Source of the DNA: an uncultured Saprospiraceae bacterium
Lineage (GTDB): Bacteria; Bacteroidota; Bacteroidia; Chitinophagales; Saprospiraceae
Reading direction: 5' to 3'
Length of the DNA stretch: 64,000 nt
NCBI GenBank assembly: GCA_937929945.1
Contig: CALFUK010000069.1
Location: 1 to 64,000 of the forward strand
Shown: positions 36,648-45,243 of the stretch, in pieces
Layout: each line of letters begins with the position of its first letter
Position numbering within the stretch: position 1 is the stretch's first letter
The notes under the pieces: generated by a model
Told to the model about the DNA's origin: nothing
Seen by the model: only the letters and a program-made list of their open reading frames with translations
Database searches by the model: none
Made by a program: the position numbers and the translations under genes

Positions 36648-36800
36648 GAATGACTATCGGCAAATAACTAAGTTTTATCATCCTCTTGGGTATCTTAATT
36701 ATCTGCGTCATAGACGCTTCATAGGTTTAAATTTTAAAAATGAATGCCTCTTAGTAAGTATACAAGTTTAGTCATCGGCTCGAGCTTTATATCCATCACA
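36648..36800 (-). repeat. Duplicated leader element upstream of the S41 gene
   Basis: The 12-bp sequence CTTCATAGGTTT occurs at 36623 and again at 36717, each followed by an AT-rich stretch and a GAATG box. It looks like two imperfect tandem copies, 94 bp apart, of a gene start region. The nearer copy contains GCAAATAACTAAG and a partly matching TTAATTATCTG, like the element at 2217-2290. The farther copy has a second ATGAAG that opens no long frame. The rest of 36629-36848 holds no gene. Confidence 0.5.
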
Positions 36801-36848
36801 CCGGAGACATGTAGGCTTATCAATTTTATGATTGCTATAGTGATGATT

Positions 36849-37670
36849 CTAATAGTGATAACTCAGCCTTACTGAGACATCCTGATTTAAAAAGCTGGAC
36901 GATACATGAGTCTGATTATGATAGTAATCCATCTGATAGTGGACGGCAACAGAGATACCATTAGTCAGAAAATAAGAGATTCCGAACTTTACTTTGAATG
37001 ATTGGTGTGCACTAATGGTCTGGAGTCTACCACTTCTGATCAGCGGACCAGCCATACCTCTCTGGGTCGGGGAGAATACGCCTTCTTTCAAATACTGTGT
37101 CGGATATGGGTGAGCGTATGCAGGTCGAATCACATAACTCAGTAAGGCTGCTTCAGCGGAAGCAGTCACATTCAGCGGCTTACCATTTGGTGTAGATAAT
37201 TCAGTACCCCAACTGTATTTGGGACCAATGGAAGAGGCGATGGTATAACTGATCGGATTATTATTATAAATACCAGATGAAGTCTTGGGAAAACTGAGCA
37301 AGGTATTCGTACTGATAAATACCCCCATCCAATGGTGCCTCGCGATGTTTCTCTGATAACTGTAACTCACATTGGGGCGTATGAAGCTGTAGCCAAATAG
37401 ATCATCACTTTTCGCCCGAAAGAAAAGAGAAAACTCAAAATTCACTTCTTGCCGATCATGCTCAGTTTCTTTCAGATAATTGATCTCATAGATGGGAGAC
37501 CACTGCTTCTGAGTCTTAGCTGATAGTCGCTGATCTTTGATGCTGCTCAAGCTCATCCCCGCACCTACGGAAATTTGCCTTCTGGGTTTGATTCCCTCTT
37601 GAGATAGTAGGCTTGTACTGATTAAGATACTAAAGGAAAAGGCCACATACAATTTGAATTTTTTCATCAT
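36849..37670 (-). CDS. Outer membrane beta-barrel-like protein
   Basis: A 273-residue protein with signal peptide (FSFSILISTSLLSQ). The mature protein consists of alternating polar and hydrophobic strands with many Tyr and Ser residues. It ends in SVRLSYHY, an aromatic end typical of outer-membrane barrels. I recognise no specific family. Length suggests an 8- to 12-stranded barrel. Divergence upstream of its gene leaves 312 bp of non-coding DNA. Confidence 0.7.
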   Translation of the reverse strand: MMKKFKLYVAFSFSILISTSLLSQEGIKPRRQISVGAGMSLSSIKDQRLSAKTQKQWSPIYEINYLKETEHDRQEVNFEFSLFFRAKSDDLFGYSFIRPNVSYSYQRNIARHHWMGVFISTNTLLSFPKTSSGIYNNNPISYTIASSIGPKYSWGTELSTPNGKPLNVTASAEAALLSYVIRPAYAHPYPTQYLKEGVFSPTQRGMAGPLIRSGRLQTISAHQSFKVKFGISYFLTNGISVAVHYQMDYYHNQTHVSSSFLNQDVSVRLSYHY

Positions 37671-37982
37671 TTCGCGTTTTTTGATGATTCAAATATGAAG
37701 GGAATTAGCATGAGAATTTAATGAGAGTGGTCGATAGCTCGACCTTGTGGTGAATGGTTCAGGACCATCCACCAAATAAGAGGACCATTGGCCACAACAT
37801 ACTTGACAATCAATAACTTATCAATACTTTCTTCAACGTGTTAATGCAAGTAATTTTCAAGTGTCACGCCTCCAAAGGTTATCATTTCAAGAATGTAATA
37901 GCTAAACAATCAATGATATTTAGACAATAGACTTCGTGGCTACGCAGTAGAAGCTGAGAAGTACAGCAGAGTGACCTTTCGC
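37671..37982. other. 312-bp intergenic region
   Basis: Lies between two minus-strand genes. No open frame with family resemblance, RNA gene or clear terminator is visible. Confidence 0.4.
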
Positions 37983-38831
37983 TTAGCCATTCTCTATAAT
38001 CCCTCTGATCAGATCCACCTTAGTCCGCGAGACAGGTATGAGCTGCTCACTACCTCGAATCTTCACTTTAGCAGAGTTCTTATTTCCAGATATACCAGAG
38101 ATGCGCCTAGAGTTGATGATGTAAGAGCGGTGGCATTTCATGAAGATGTAGTCACTGAGTTGGTCTTCCATCTGCTTCAAGGTGCTCCTGATCATGTGCG
38201 ACTGGACAGTTTCATCATTTCGAATGGAGAGGATCACATAGTTATCTTCCGCCTTGATGTGTAGTATTTCGTCTTCTGTCGTCTGAATCACTTCATGCTT
38301 ATTCGTGCCTTTTAAGGTGACGGGTCTGGACTTAGAGTCTGTCATTATCGTCTCATCGATCTCCATAGAGGACCTGATGATCCCTTTGTACTTTGAAGTG
38401 ATATATGCGAATAGGCTGAGTACTGGCAAGATACTGACCAGGACAGCTCTGAGTAAAAATGAGCCCATCTGCTGTAGACTAAAGTGACCATTAAAAACCC
38501 AAATGAAATAGAAATAACAGGCCAAAAGGCTGATCACTAACACAAGGAATAAATCTATTGACTCTTTTAACACCGTCCATCGCTGTGCTCGATGCGCATG
38601 TAGCAGCTTTAGGGAGAGACTGTAGTAGATGGCAATGACCGAGGTCGAAACGATACCGTAACCAGATAATATCAATGACTTATAAGGATGCTGAAAATTC
38701 TGAGTGCCAAAAGGCTGAAAAGCATTCAGTATAAATGCAATACTAAAGCCCGTAATCACAGCAATGCCGAGGTAAAACCTCATACCTGGTCGAGGAAAAG
38801 GTGTGTTAATCCAAGATATTTTGGAATTCAT
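37983..38831 (-). CDS. Membrane-bound LytTR transcriptional regulator
   Basis: The 282-residue protein has four hydrophobic segments in the first 150 residues (including FYLGIAVITGFSIAFILNAF and LFLVLVISLLACYFYFIWV). A C-terminal LytTR DNA-binding domain at about 180-280 contains ILHIKAEDNYVILSI and MKCHRSYIINSRRI. There is no receiver domain, so it would be a one-component membrane regulator. Its target may be its own gene or the flanking barrel gene. Confidence 0.88.
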   Translation of the reverse strand: MNSKISWINTPFPRPGMRFYLGIAVITGFSIAFILNAFQPFGTQNFQHPYKSLILSGYGIVSTSVIAIYYSLSLKLLHAHRAQRWTVLKESIDLFLVLVISLLACYFYFIWVFNGHFSLQQMGSFLLRAVLVSILPVLSLFAYITSKYKGIIRSSMEIDETIMTDSKSRPVTLKGTNKHEVIQTTEDEILHIKAEDNYVILSIRNDETVQSHMIRSTLKQMEDQLSDYIFMKCHRSYIINSRRISGISGNKNSAKVKIRGSEQLIPVSRTKVDLIRGIIENG

Positions 38832-39132
38832 ACGCAGTCATCAATAGATCTGTAATAAAGGGAAAAATGCTAAATATCTCACTGTCAGTCCGTCTTTCTT
38901 TTACTTCATGACGGTTGACTATTGCTAAAGATTAGCTATTGCCATATTACCAAAATGGATAGCAGCTGAAATCAAGATGCCCTGTCTATCAGTAAGTCCT
39001 TGGCTGTAGTGTTAAGCCATCTTCTATGCCGCACTGAAAGACCTCTGAGACAAGTCAGCCTTTTCAATTGTAATACTTCTGATCAGGCTGTATGGTAGAA
39101 TTAATAAAGATATCATATGAATCAGAAGTGTT
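38832..39132. other. 301-bp intergenic region
   Basis: Between the LytTR gene start and the Smr gene end. I see no gene and no strong hairpin. Confidence 0.35.
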
Positions 39133-39630
39133 CTAAAACAATACTTCGGTCGCCCCACCGTCATTGGTATCTATGCTATGCCTCACCGAATCTATGCCAT
39201 CAATGAGATGCTTTACCTCAGCCTTCAGCTGCCCCTTGCCCTTGCCGTGGATGATGGTGACGCTTGATACTTTACGCTTCAGCGCTTCTTGTAAGAAGAC
39301 CTCCGCGGCTTTGATCTGATAGTCTAAAATACGTACAGGTTCTGCATTAGTGAGATTAGGATTAAGCTTCTCTATGTGCAGGTCGATGTACTGCTCGAAT
39401 CTCACGTATGGTTGACTCTTTTCAGCTTCTGCATCTTCCAGATCTAATACCACTTCTTCCTTTTCTTCGACAATGTGTCTTTCTAAGTCTATCTCTGGGA
39501 TCAGATGCATCTTCTGCCCTATCTTGACGAAGGCATGCTTCTGTGCTCCTACACCTTCGTACTTTCCTGTGATTCCTTTGGAGATGATCCTGACTTCATC
39601 TCCAATCCATAGATCTTTTATTTTAACCAT
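39133..39630 (-). CDS. Smr-domain protein
   Basis: A 165-residue protein. The N-terminal half has a small beta domain (GDEVRIISKGITGKYEGVG) like the KOW-type fold seen in DUF2027/Smr proteins. The C-terminal half is an Smr domain with the DLHIEKL motif and VTIIHGKGKGQLKAEV, the loop associated with nicking or RNA endonuclease activity in MutS2. It ends in TNDGGATEVLF. Possibly acts on branched DNA or on collided ribosomes by analogy with other Smr proteins; the target is unknown. Confidence 0.85.
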   Translation of the reverse strand: MVKIKDLWIGDEVRIISKGITGKYEGVGAQKHAFVKIGQKMHLIPEIDLERHIVEEKEEVVLDLEDAEAEKSQPYVRFEQYIDLHIEKLNPNLTNAEPVRILDYQIKAAEVFLQEALKRKVSSVTIIHGKGKGQLKAEVKHLIDGIDSVRHSIDTNDGGATEVLF

Positions 39631-39686
39631 TGCTGTTGGACATTTACTTCATTATATAATCCGATTCTTGTTAGAAAAGTTACATC

Positions 39687-40196
39687 TCAGTTCGTCTTTT
39701 TATACCTGACTTCATTTATTCGCATGGGCATAGCATCGATGATGTCGCAGACTTCTTGCGGACTGGGTGACTCACTCCACTTTCGTTTTACCTGACCATC
39801 CAGACCAATGAGAATGACCTGAAATGCTTTTCTAGATATGCCATACTTCTTGAGTTCGCCAGCTCTTAACTCTACTTTGACAGAACTACCATTGACCATA
39901 TCTGCAGTCCCATCCTGCACATAGAATAGCAGCAGCTGCCGGTCATCCATGGCTTCTAATTTTGAAAAGAAATGCTTGATCATCGCTTGGGCTCGCTCCT
40001 TCTCATCCAAAGGATCGCTGATCATCATCATCCGATTTTTCCACGCAAACTGTTCTAAGCCCTTAGTTGATGATGCATCTTGGCCAGATGCTATCTTAGG
40101 TATACCTAACAATATGAATATCATCAGACCACAGTACACGACAGGCCACATTACTATTTGTGTTAGTAGATTGATATTAATTAAGTTCATATTCAT
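39687..40196 (-). CDS. DUF4174-domain exported protein
   Basis: About 169 residues from ATG at 40194-40196, which starts a hydrophobic leader (CGLMIFILLGIPKIASGQ). ATG 40241 would overlap the upstream TfoX-like gene; ATG 40190 is also possible. The mature domain has EQFAWKNRMMMIS, VILIGLDGQVKRKWS and the end IDAMPMRINEV, diagnostic of DUF4174, a thioredoxin-like fold without the CxxC pair. Probably periplasmic; function unknown. Confidence 0.8.
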   Translation of the reverse strand: MNMNLININLLTQIVMWPVVYCGLMIFILLGIPKIASGQDASSTKGLEQFAWKNRMMMISDPLDEKERAQAMIKHFFSKLEAMDDRQLLLFYVQDGTADMVNGSSVKVELRAGELKKYGISRKAFQVILIGLDGQVKRKWSESPSPQEVCDIIDAMPMRINEVRYKKTN

Positions 40197-40215
40197 AATT
40201 TGGGTAACAGGTAAG

Positions 40216-40551
40216 TCAAGCCTTATGTTTGGCATCAGCATAAGCTGCTATCACCCACTCTGCCAATGCCTCTCGATCTTCAATTATACCAAGAGGTACT
40301 TCAAAGTAAGGCATCCGCTGCTTTCTCCCAGAAATCACATGTCTTTGCATGCCAGCGGCCAAATACTTAGACTCATATTCTGCCAGTGCTCTGAGTGTAA
40401 ATTGATCACCCATCACAGCTCCAAAGAGGACTCCGTGGTGATAAAAGGCTAAGGCACCAAACATCTTTTTTGTGCTGATGGCATCAAATTCTGACAACTG
40501 ATCCAAAATAAATGCAGCCATCGAAGCGGAGTATGCCACAGATTGTATCAT
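40216..40551 (-). CDS. TfoX/Sxy N-terminal domain protein
   Basis: A 111-residue protein matching the TfoX N-terminal domain: KKMFGALAFYHHGVLFGAVM, then FTLRA, and MPYFEVP near the C-terminal third. In gammaproteobacteria TfoX governs competence, but stand-alone short homologues like this are widespread and of unknown role. It ends 20 bp before the DUF4174 start, so both may be co-transcribed. Confidence 0.85.
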   Translation of the reverse strand: MIQSVAYSASMAAFILDQLSEFDAISTKKMFGALAFYHHGVLFGAVMGDQFTLRALAEYESKYLAAGMQRHVISGRKQRMPYFEVPLGIIEDREALAEWVIAAYADAKHKA

Positions 40552-40746
40552 TTAATAATCTTGTATAAACATCCAAATTAGCCCGAATTTAACTGCAACC
40601 TCAGGCACTGAAAATAATTTTCGTAAAAATTTTCCCTCAAGAAACACTCCATTTATATCCGTAAAGTCAAAGTACCGCCAGCCTATCCTTGCCATGTAGA
40701 TCTTGCTGCTTACATAAGACAGTTGACCAGTATGATCCACACACAA
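40552..40746 (-). CDS. Possible small hypothetical protein
   Basis: A 64-residue open frame whose stop codon directly precedes the ATG of the TfoX-like gene. The frame stays open further upstream, without an ATG, to a stop near 40770 (reading RKAPWELCVD before the Met). It contains several aromatic residues (IGWRYFDF) and no recognised motif. It may be a real short gene, a gene remnant, or chance. Composition is AT-rich. Confidence 0.25.
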   Translation of the reverse strand: MCVDHTGQLSYVSSKIYMARIGWRYFDFTDINGVFLEGKFLRKLFSVPEVAVKFGLIWMFIQDY

Positions 40747-41052
40747 TTCCCAAGGTGCTTTTCGAATCTAAAAATAATATTTCGATTATAACAAGCTACA
40801 CTTACTCTTATTCTGATATGACATGATTAATAGAGTATTAATGTCAAAGAAAGCTACAATCACATATTGACAAGCTTTAATTGGTTCGATGGAATTCAAA
40901 TGTAACAACAATAACAACCATCATTGTCAAGCTGAGCCTCGATCCGAATCATCAAAATATAAAATGGTATTTTAACAATAACAGAACCGCTGGCAGAACT
41001 TCCGAACCCCATGACTGTAGATCAATAAGTTTTATTTGGTTGCCAAATTGCT

Positions 41053-41060
41053 TACTTTTG
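41053..41060 (+). promoter_or_regulatory. -7 element upstream of gap
   Basis: TACTTTTG fits TAnnTTTG and lies 46 bp before the ATG at 41107. A TTTG occurs at 41035-41038, but at a 14-bp spacing that is too short, so the -33 box is uncertain. The remainder of 40747-41106 (360 bp) is AT-rich and contains no gene that I can see. Confidence 0.5.
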
Positions 41061-41106
41061 ATTACCTACCATTAAAGAAGTTTAAAAATCTAAAACAAAT
41101 ACACTT

Positions 41107-42099
41107 ATGGCAAAGAAAAGAATCGCAATCAATGGATTCGGAAGAATCGGTCGTCTGACATTTAGAAATTTATGGGAAAGAGACGATGTCGAAGTGGTCG
41201 CAATCAATGATTTGACTGACAACGCTACCTTAGCTCATTTACTTAAATTTGACAGTGCTCATGGTAAATTTGATCATGATATCTCTTCATCTGAGGATCA
41301 CATCACGATAAATGGCACTCAAGTAGCTGCCTCCTCTGAGCGTGATCCATCAAAACTTCCCTGGGGAGAAATGAAAATAGATACAGTGATCGAAGCGACA
41401 GGTGTATTCAGAACTGCTGATAAAGCAAAACTGCACGTCGATGCTGGTGCTAAAAAGGTCGTCATCTCTGCCCCTGGTAAAGGCGATGGTATCACGACAG
41501 TCGTCTTGGGTGTGAACACTGATGCTGCTGGAGAAGATTCAACTGTATTCTCTAATGCCAGCTGCACAACTAACTGTCTGGCACCAGTCGTAAAAGTACT
41601 GGACGAGGCATTTGGCATCGACAAAGGATCACTGACGACTACACATGCCTACACATCAGATCAGCGCATCCAGGATGCACCTCACTCAGATCTCAGAAGA
41701 GCGAGAGCTGCCGCTTACAACATCATTCCTACGACTACAGGTGCAGCAGCAGCCGTCGGAAAAGTATATCCACCGATCAAAGACAAGCTATTCGCTATCG
41801 CGATCAGAGTACCAGTCATCACAGGATCTATGATCGAGCTGAATGTGATCACGAATAAGGAGACGACAATAGAGGAAGTCAATGCTACATTCAAGACAGC
41901 AGCAGAATCGCACCTGAAAGGTATCTTAGAATACTCTACTGATCCTCTGGTGTCTTCTGATATCGTAGGTAATAAGCATTCCTGCATCTTCGACTCTGAT
42001 ATGACTAATGTGCTGGGCAACTTAGTGAAAGTGGTCGCATGGTATGATAATGAAGCTGGCTATTCTGCCAGATTAGCAGATCTCGTAGCAGAGCACTAA
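41107..42099 (+). CDS. gap: Glyceraldehyde-3-phosphate dehydrogenase, type I
   Basis: A 330-residue cytoplasmic glycolytic enzyme that oxidises glyceraldehyde 3-phosphate with NAD and phosphate. The Rossmann start is INGFGRIGRLTFRN. The catalytic Cys153 is in SNASCTTNCLAPV, and the His is in THAYTSDQRIQD. RVPVITGSMIEL and the C-terminal WYDNEAGYSARL are conserved. It is followed by a terminator and then by pgk, the next enzyme of glycolysis. Confidence 0.97.
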   Translation: MAKKRIAINGFGRIGRLTFRNLWERDDVEVVAINDLTDNATLAHLLKFDSAHGKFDHDISSSEDHITINGTQVAASSERDPSKLPWGEMKIDTVIEATGVFRTADKAKLHVDAGAKKVVISAPGKGDGITTVVLGVNTDAAGEDSTVFSNASCTTNCLAPVVKVLDEAFGIDKGSLTTTHAYTSDQRIQDAPHSDLRRARAAAYNIIPTTTGAAAAVGKVYPPIKDKLFAIAIRVPVITGSMIELNVITNKETTIEEVNATFKTAAESHLKGILEYSTDPLVSSDIVGNKHSCIFDSDMTNVLGNLVKVVAWYDNEAGYSARLADLVAEH

Positions 42100-42124
42100 T
42101 ATCTTAATCTAATAAAGATGATGA

Positions 42125-42153
42125 AAAACCCAGTGCTACCGTGCTGGGTTTTT
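42125..42153 (+). terminator. Rho-independent terminator between gap and pgk
   Basis: A 9-bp stem AAAACCCAG/CTGGGTTTT (42125-42133, 42144-42152) with a 10-base loop, continued by TTTTTC and further T. It lies between gap and pgk and could reduce read-through into pgk, tuning their ratio. Confidence 0.8.
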
Positions 42154-42185
42154 CTATTTTAGCAAGAATATAAAGCCATAGCAAA

Positions 42186-43391
42186 ATGAAAAATTTCGAT
42201 TATAACAATAAGAGAGTGCTGATGAGAGTCGACTTCAATGTACCTCTCAATGATCAGCACCAGATCACGGATGACACCAGAATCAAAAAAGCAGTCCCCA
42301 CGATCAAGACTGTACTCGCTGGTGGAGGAGCCGTCATCCTGATGTCACACCTCGGCAGACCTCAGAAAAAACTAAAAAGTGATGGCAGTGTAAATGTCGA
42401 AAAATTCACACTGCGACATATCGTCCCCCACTTATCAAAACTGCTGGGAGTCGAAGTCCAATTCGCGAGTAACTGCTTTGGAGCAGAAGCTAAAAGCAAA
42501 TCCTTTTTGCTCAATCCAGGGCAGGTCCTACTACTGGAGAACACTCGATTTCACAAAGAGGAAGCAGCTGGCGAAGAGATATTTGCGGCTGGTCTATCAC
42601 AGTGTGGAGACATATACATCAATGATGCTTTCGGCACGGCTCACCGCGCTCACGCCTCTACAACCGTTGTCGCAGGACACTTCAAAGCGGATGAGAAAGG
42701 ATTCGGCCTGCTCATGCAGTCCGAAATAGAAAACGCTGAAAAAGTACTGAACAGCCCGACCAGACCACTCACTGCTATCTTAGGAGGAGCGAAAGTCTCT
42801 GATAAAATAAAACTACTCGATCGACTGACTGAGACCTGCCAAAACATCATCGTCGGTGGCGGCATGGCCTATACCTTTGCCAAGGCAAAAGGCGGTACGA
42901 TAGGCAACTCACTCTGCGAAGATGATTACTTAGATTTGGCAAAAGAGATCCTGCAAAAAGCGAAAGACAACGGAGTTGATTTCTATCTGCCTACTGATAC
43001 GGTGATCGCAGATGACTTCAGCAATGATGCAAATCGAAAAGTCGTACCTACAGGTGAGATCCCAGATGGATGGGAAGGACTAGACATCGGACCAGAGACC
43101 ATCAAGGCATTCTCAGATGTCATCAAAAAGTCTTCGACCATCCTGTGGAATGGACCACTAGGCGTATTCGAATTTGATAATTTTGCCTTCGGCACAGAGT
43201 CCACAGCTAAGGCTGTTGCGGCTGCAACTCAAAAAGGAGCTTACAGCCTGATCGGAGGAGGAGATTCCGTCTCTGCCATCAACAAAGCTGGCCTGTCAGA
43301 TCAAGTGAGCTTTATCTCCACGGGCGGAGGTGCCATGCTAGAATATTTAGAGGGCAAAACGCTTCCTGGCATTAAAGCAATCACTGGATAA
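42186..43391 (+). CDS. pgk: Phosphoglycerate kinase
   Basis: A 401-residue glycolytic kinase that transfers the phosphate of 1,3-bisphosphoglycerate to ADP. Recognisable segments are RVDFNVPLND, HLGRPQKK, LENTRFHKEE, NDAFGTAHRAHAST, AILGGAKVSDKI, GPLGVFEFDNFAFGT and the C-terminal GGGDSVSAINKAG with STGGGAMLEYLEG. Length is normal. It follows gap, which is separated from it by a terminator. Confidence 0.97.
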   Translation: MKNFDYNNKRVLMRVDFNVPLNDQHQITDDTRIKKAVPTIKTVLAGGGAVILMSHLGRPQKKLKSDGSVNVEKFTLRHIVPHLSKLLGVEVQFASNCFGAEAKSKSFLLNPGQVLLLENTRFHKEEAAGEEIFAAGLSQCGDIYINDAFGTAHRAHASTTVVAGHFKADEKGFGLLMQSEIENAEKVLNSPTRPLTAILGGAKVSDKIKLLDRLTETCQNIIVGGGMAYTFAKAKGGTIGNSLCEDDYLDLAKEILQKAKDNGVDFYLPTDTVIADDFSNDANRKVVPTGEIPDGWEGLDIGPETIKAFSDVIKKSSTILWNGPLGVFEFDNFAFGTESTAKAVAAATQKGAYSLIGGGDSVSAINKAGLSDQVSFISTGGGAMLEYLEGKTLPGIKAITG

Positions 43392-43465
43392 TTATTGAAA
43401 AACGTAATGATAACACCTCCACTTCATGTGGATTCGTTTATGGTTTAGTTCTACTTAAACTTGGC

Positions 43466-43498
43466 TTATCTGGCGCTGTGTACTTCAGCGCCAGATAA
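43466..43498 (+). terminator. Strong hairpin downstream of pgk
   Basis: A 13-bp perfect inverted repeat TTATCTGGCGCTG/CAGCGCCAGATAA with a 7-base loop, 75 bp after the pgk stop. There is no T tract after it, so it may stabilise the 3' end or act as an intrinsic terminator only weakly. The rest of 43392-43756 holds no gene that I recognise. Confidence 0.45.
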
Positions 43499-43756
43499 CT
43501 CATGTGGTTGAGTTCTTTCATAGTGATATGTAAGATTGATCTTGGCCATATTTATACCATAGATGTAAATTATTACAACACGAGTTCCGAACTGAATCTA
43601 TTCTTAGATGCGAGAAGAGGGAAATTCACAGAATAAGCTCTGACATCTTTGACTTCTTCACTAATTCCGAATTCAATTGGTCTGACACATTAGTTTTATT
43701 TTGCAGCTTTTAATTATATTTAGTCATATTTATTACGAAAAAGAAACGCATTACAA

Positions 43757-44221
43757 ATGGACGATAGGATATTAGATGATAGCTTTTCAGCGAATGGCGT
43801 AGGATTCACTCCCGAGATTCAGAAGTACTTGTTGACCACAGCAAAGTGGGCTAAGTTCCTTTCTATTGTGAGTTTTGTCACCATTGGATTTATGGTATTG
43901 GTCTTTATTTTCGCAGGTTCTTTTTTAGGTTCCAGCCCATTAGGAGGAGGCCCTGAAATGTTGGGTGCCGCACCAGTACTTGCGATATATGCTGTTATCC
44001 TGATGATCTATATATTCCCTACTCTTTATTTATATCGATTTAGCACGAATATCAAACGAGGCATTAATTCAAATGACAACGAACTTGTCACCACATCCTT
44101 TCTCAACCTCAAAAAGTGTTTTGCCTTCATAGGCATTTTAACTGCCATATTTGTTGGGTTATACCTCTTAATGATCATCATAGGCCTATTATTCGGAGGC
44201 CTTGCCGCATTAAGTATTTAA
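43757..44221 (+). CDS. DUF5362-like membrane protein
   Basis: A 154-residue protein with four hydrophobic segments (FLSIVSFVTIGFMVLVFIF, APVLAIYAVILMIYIFPTLY, and two at the C-terminus) and a short soluble loop FSTNIKRGINSNDNELV. The pattern and length match the DUF5362 family of small Bacteroidota membrane proteins, whose function is unknown. It stands alone downstream of pgk. Confidence 0.75.
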   Translation: MDDRILDDSFSANGVGFTPEIQKYLLTTAKWAKFLSIVSFVTIGFMVLVFIFAGSFLGSSPLGGGPEMLGAAPVLAIYAVILMIYIFPTLYLYRFSTNIKRGINSNDNELVTTSFLNLKKCFAFIGILTAIFVGLYLLMIIIGLLFGGLAALSI

Positions 44222-44283
44222 GTTGATTTAGATCCGCCTAATCAAGGAGTAAATAATAACCGCTAAGCATTGAACCAGTCTGA

Positions 44284-45243
44284 TTATTTTGAAAAAACCT
44301 TGACCCAGTCCACGATCATATAAGCGTCGCTTGGTATCTTGGACTCATCCACATTACTAAAGAAGAGTCCACCCACAGCCAGATTTAAGGCGATCCTGTG
44401 TTTCTTAGCGAAAAACTGATCAAGGTATGGGTAGGTCTCCGCATCATAGGTTTTTACCACTTTTCCATCAAATAAGATCTCGAATGTATCTTGAGTCCAG
44501 ATGAGTTCATAGAGATGAAATTCCTCCGCCAAGCTTGCCCCATGTTCGTAGTCAAATCCATTAAATGTAGGATTCGTCTGGAGCTGTCCTGGAGTTTCAC
44601 CATAGTGAAAATTAGAACCAAAAATATTCGGTATGTGGCCTCTGGATTCTAAAATATCTATCTCACCCTTCGTCGGCCAAGGATCATTATAAGTCCAGAA
44701 TGCAGGCCACATTCCCTCGCCTTCGACCAGTCTCATCCTACCAGATATGCGGACCTCATCTTTTGATTCGATTGGTGTAGGACCAAAAGTCTCTTTGGAT
44801 TCGATTCGACCAGAGGTGAAGCTGAAGTTCTTATTCGCTCCGTTGTCGGGATTGGTTCTTCCAGTAGCGTTACCTCTTTTACTTCTAATGTAGAGGTAGC
44901 CATTTTCTACATAGAGGTTCTGACTCTTATACAGCTGTAGCTCTTCATTATAAGCTCCGCTTTCCCATGGGGTCCATGCTGATAAGTCGTCAGTAAAATC
45001 TTCTTCAAAGACCATGGTCCATCCTTCGAATTCGCTCGCTTCTGGCTGATATCCATCATCAGATATTTCTGGTAATTTAAATTCGACCACTGGTGGATCA
45101 GGTGTAGGTGTAACGATCACTGCTGGTGGATCTTCATCTGTAGAACAGCGGGTAAAAAGCACCAACAATATAACTATTGTTATGTAGCTAATGAGATGGG
45201 TATGACAAGATCTCATAGACAAGATATTTTTTGAGTCAATCAT
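44284..45243 (-). CDS. Glycoside hydrolase family 16 lipoprotein (beta-1,3-glucanase type)
   Basis: The 319-residue protein has a lipoprotein signal (ILLVLFTRC) and a Pro-rich linker, then a GH16 jelly-roll. The catalytic motif is GEIDILES with Glu194 and Glu199 as nucleophile and acid/base. FSFTSGRIESKETFGP and the C-terminal MIVDWVKVFSK are also typical. The family includes laminarinases, agarases and carrageenases; the overall pattern is nearest to laminarinase. Its ATG directly follows the argE stop codon, so the genes are probably co-transcribed; an ATG nine codons later is a possible start. Confidence 0.87.
   Translation of the reverse strand: MIDSKNILSMRSCHTHLISYITIVILLVLFTRCSTDEDPPAVIVTPTPDPPVVEFKLPEISDDGYQPEASEFEGWTMVFEEDFTDDLSAWTPWESGAYNEELQLYKSQNLYVENGYLYIRSKRGNATGRTNPDNGANKNFSFTSGRIESKETFGPTPIESKDEVRISGRMRLVEGEGMWPAFWTYNDPWPTKGEIDILESRGHIPNIFGSNFHYGETPGQLQTNPTFNGFDYEHGASLAEEFHLYELIWTQDTFEILFDGKVVKTYDAETYPYLDQFFAKKHRIALNLAVGGLFFSNVDESKIPSDAYMIVDWVKVFSK

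Noticed and set aside
39699-39708. Further HipB sites outside the array
   Set aside because: Sequences such as TATACCTGA near 39700 and 61211 are single half-sites without the matching arm at the right spacing.
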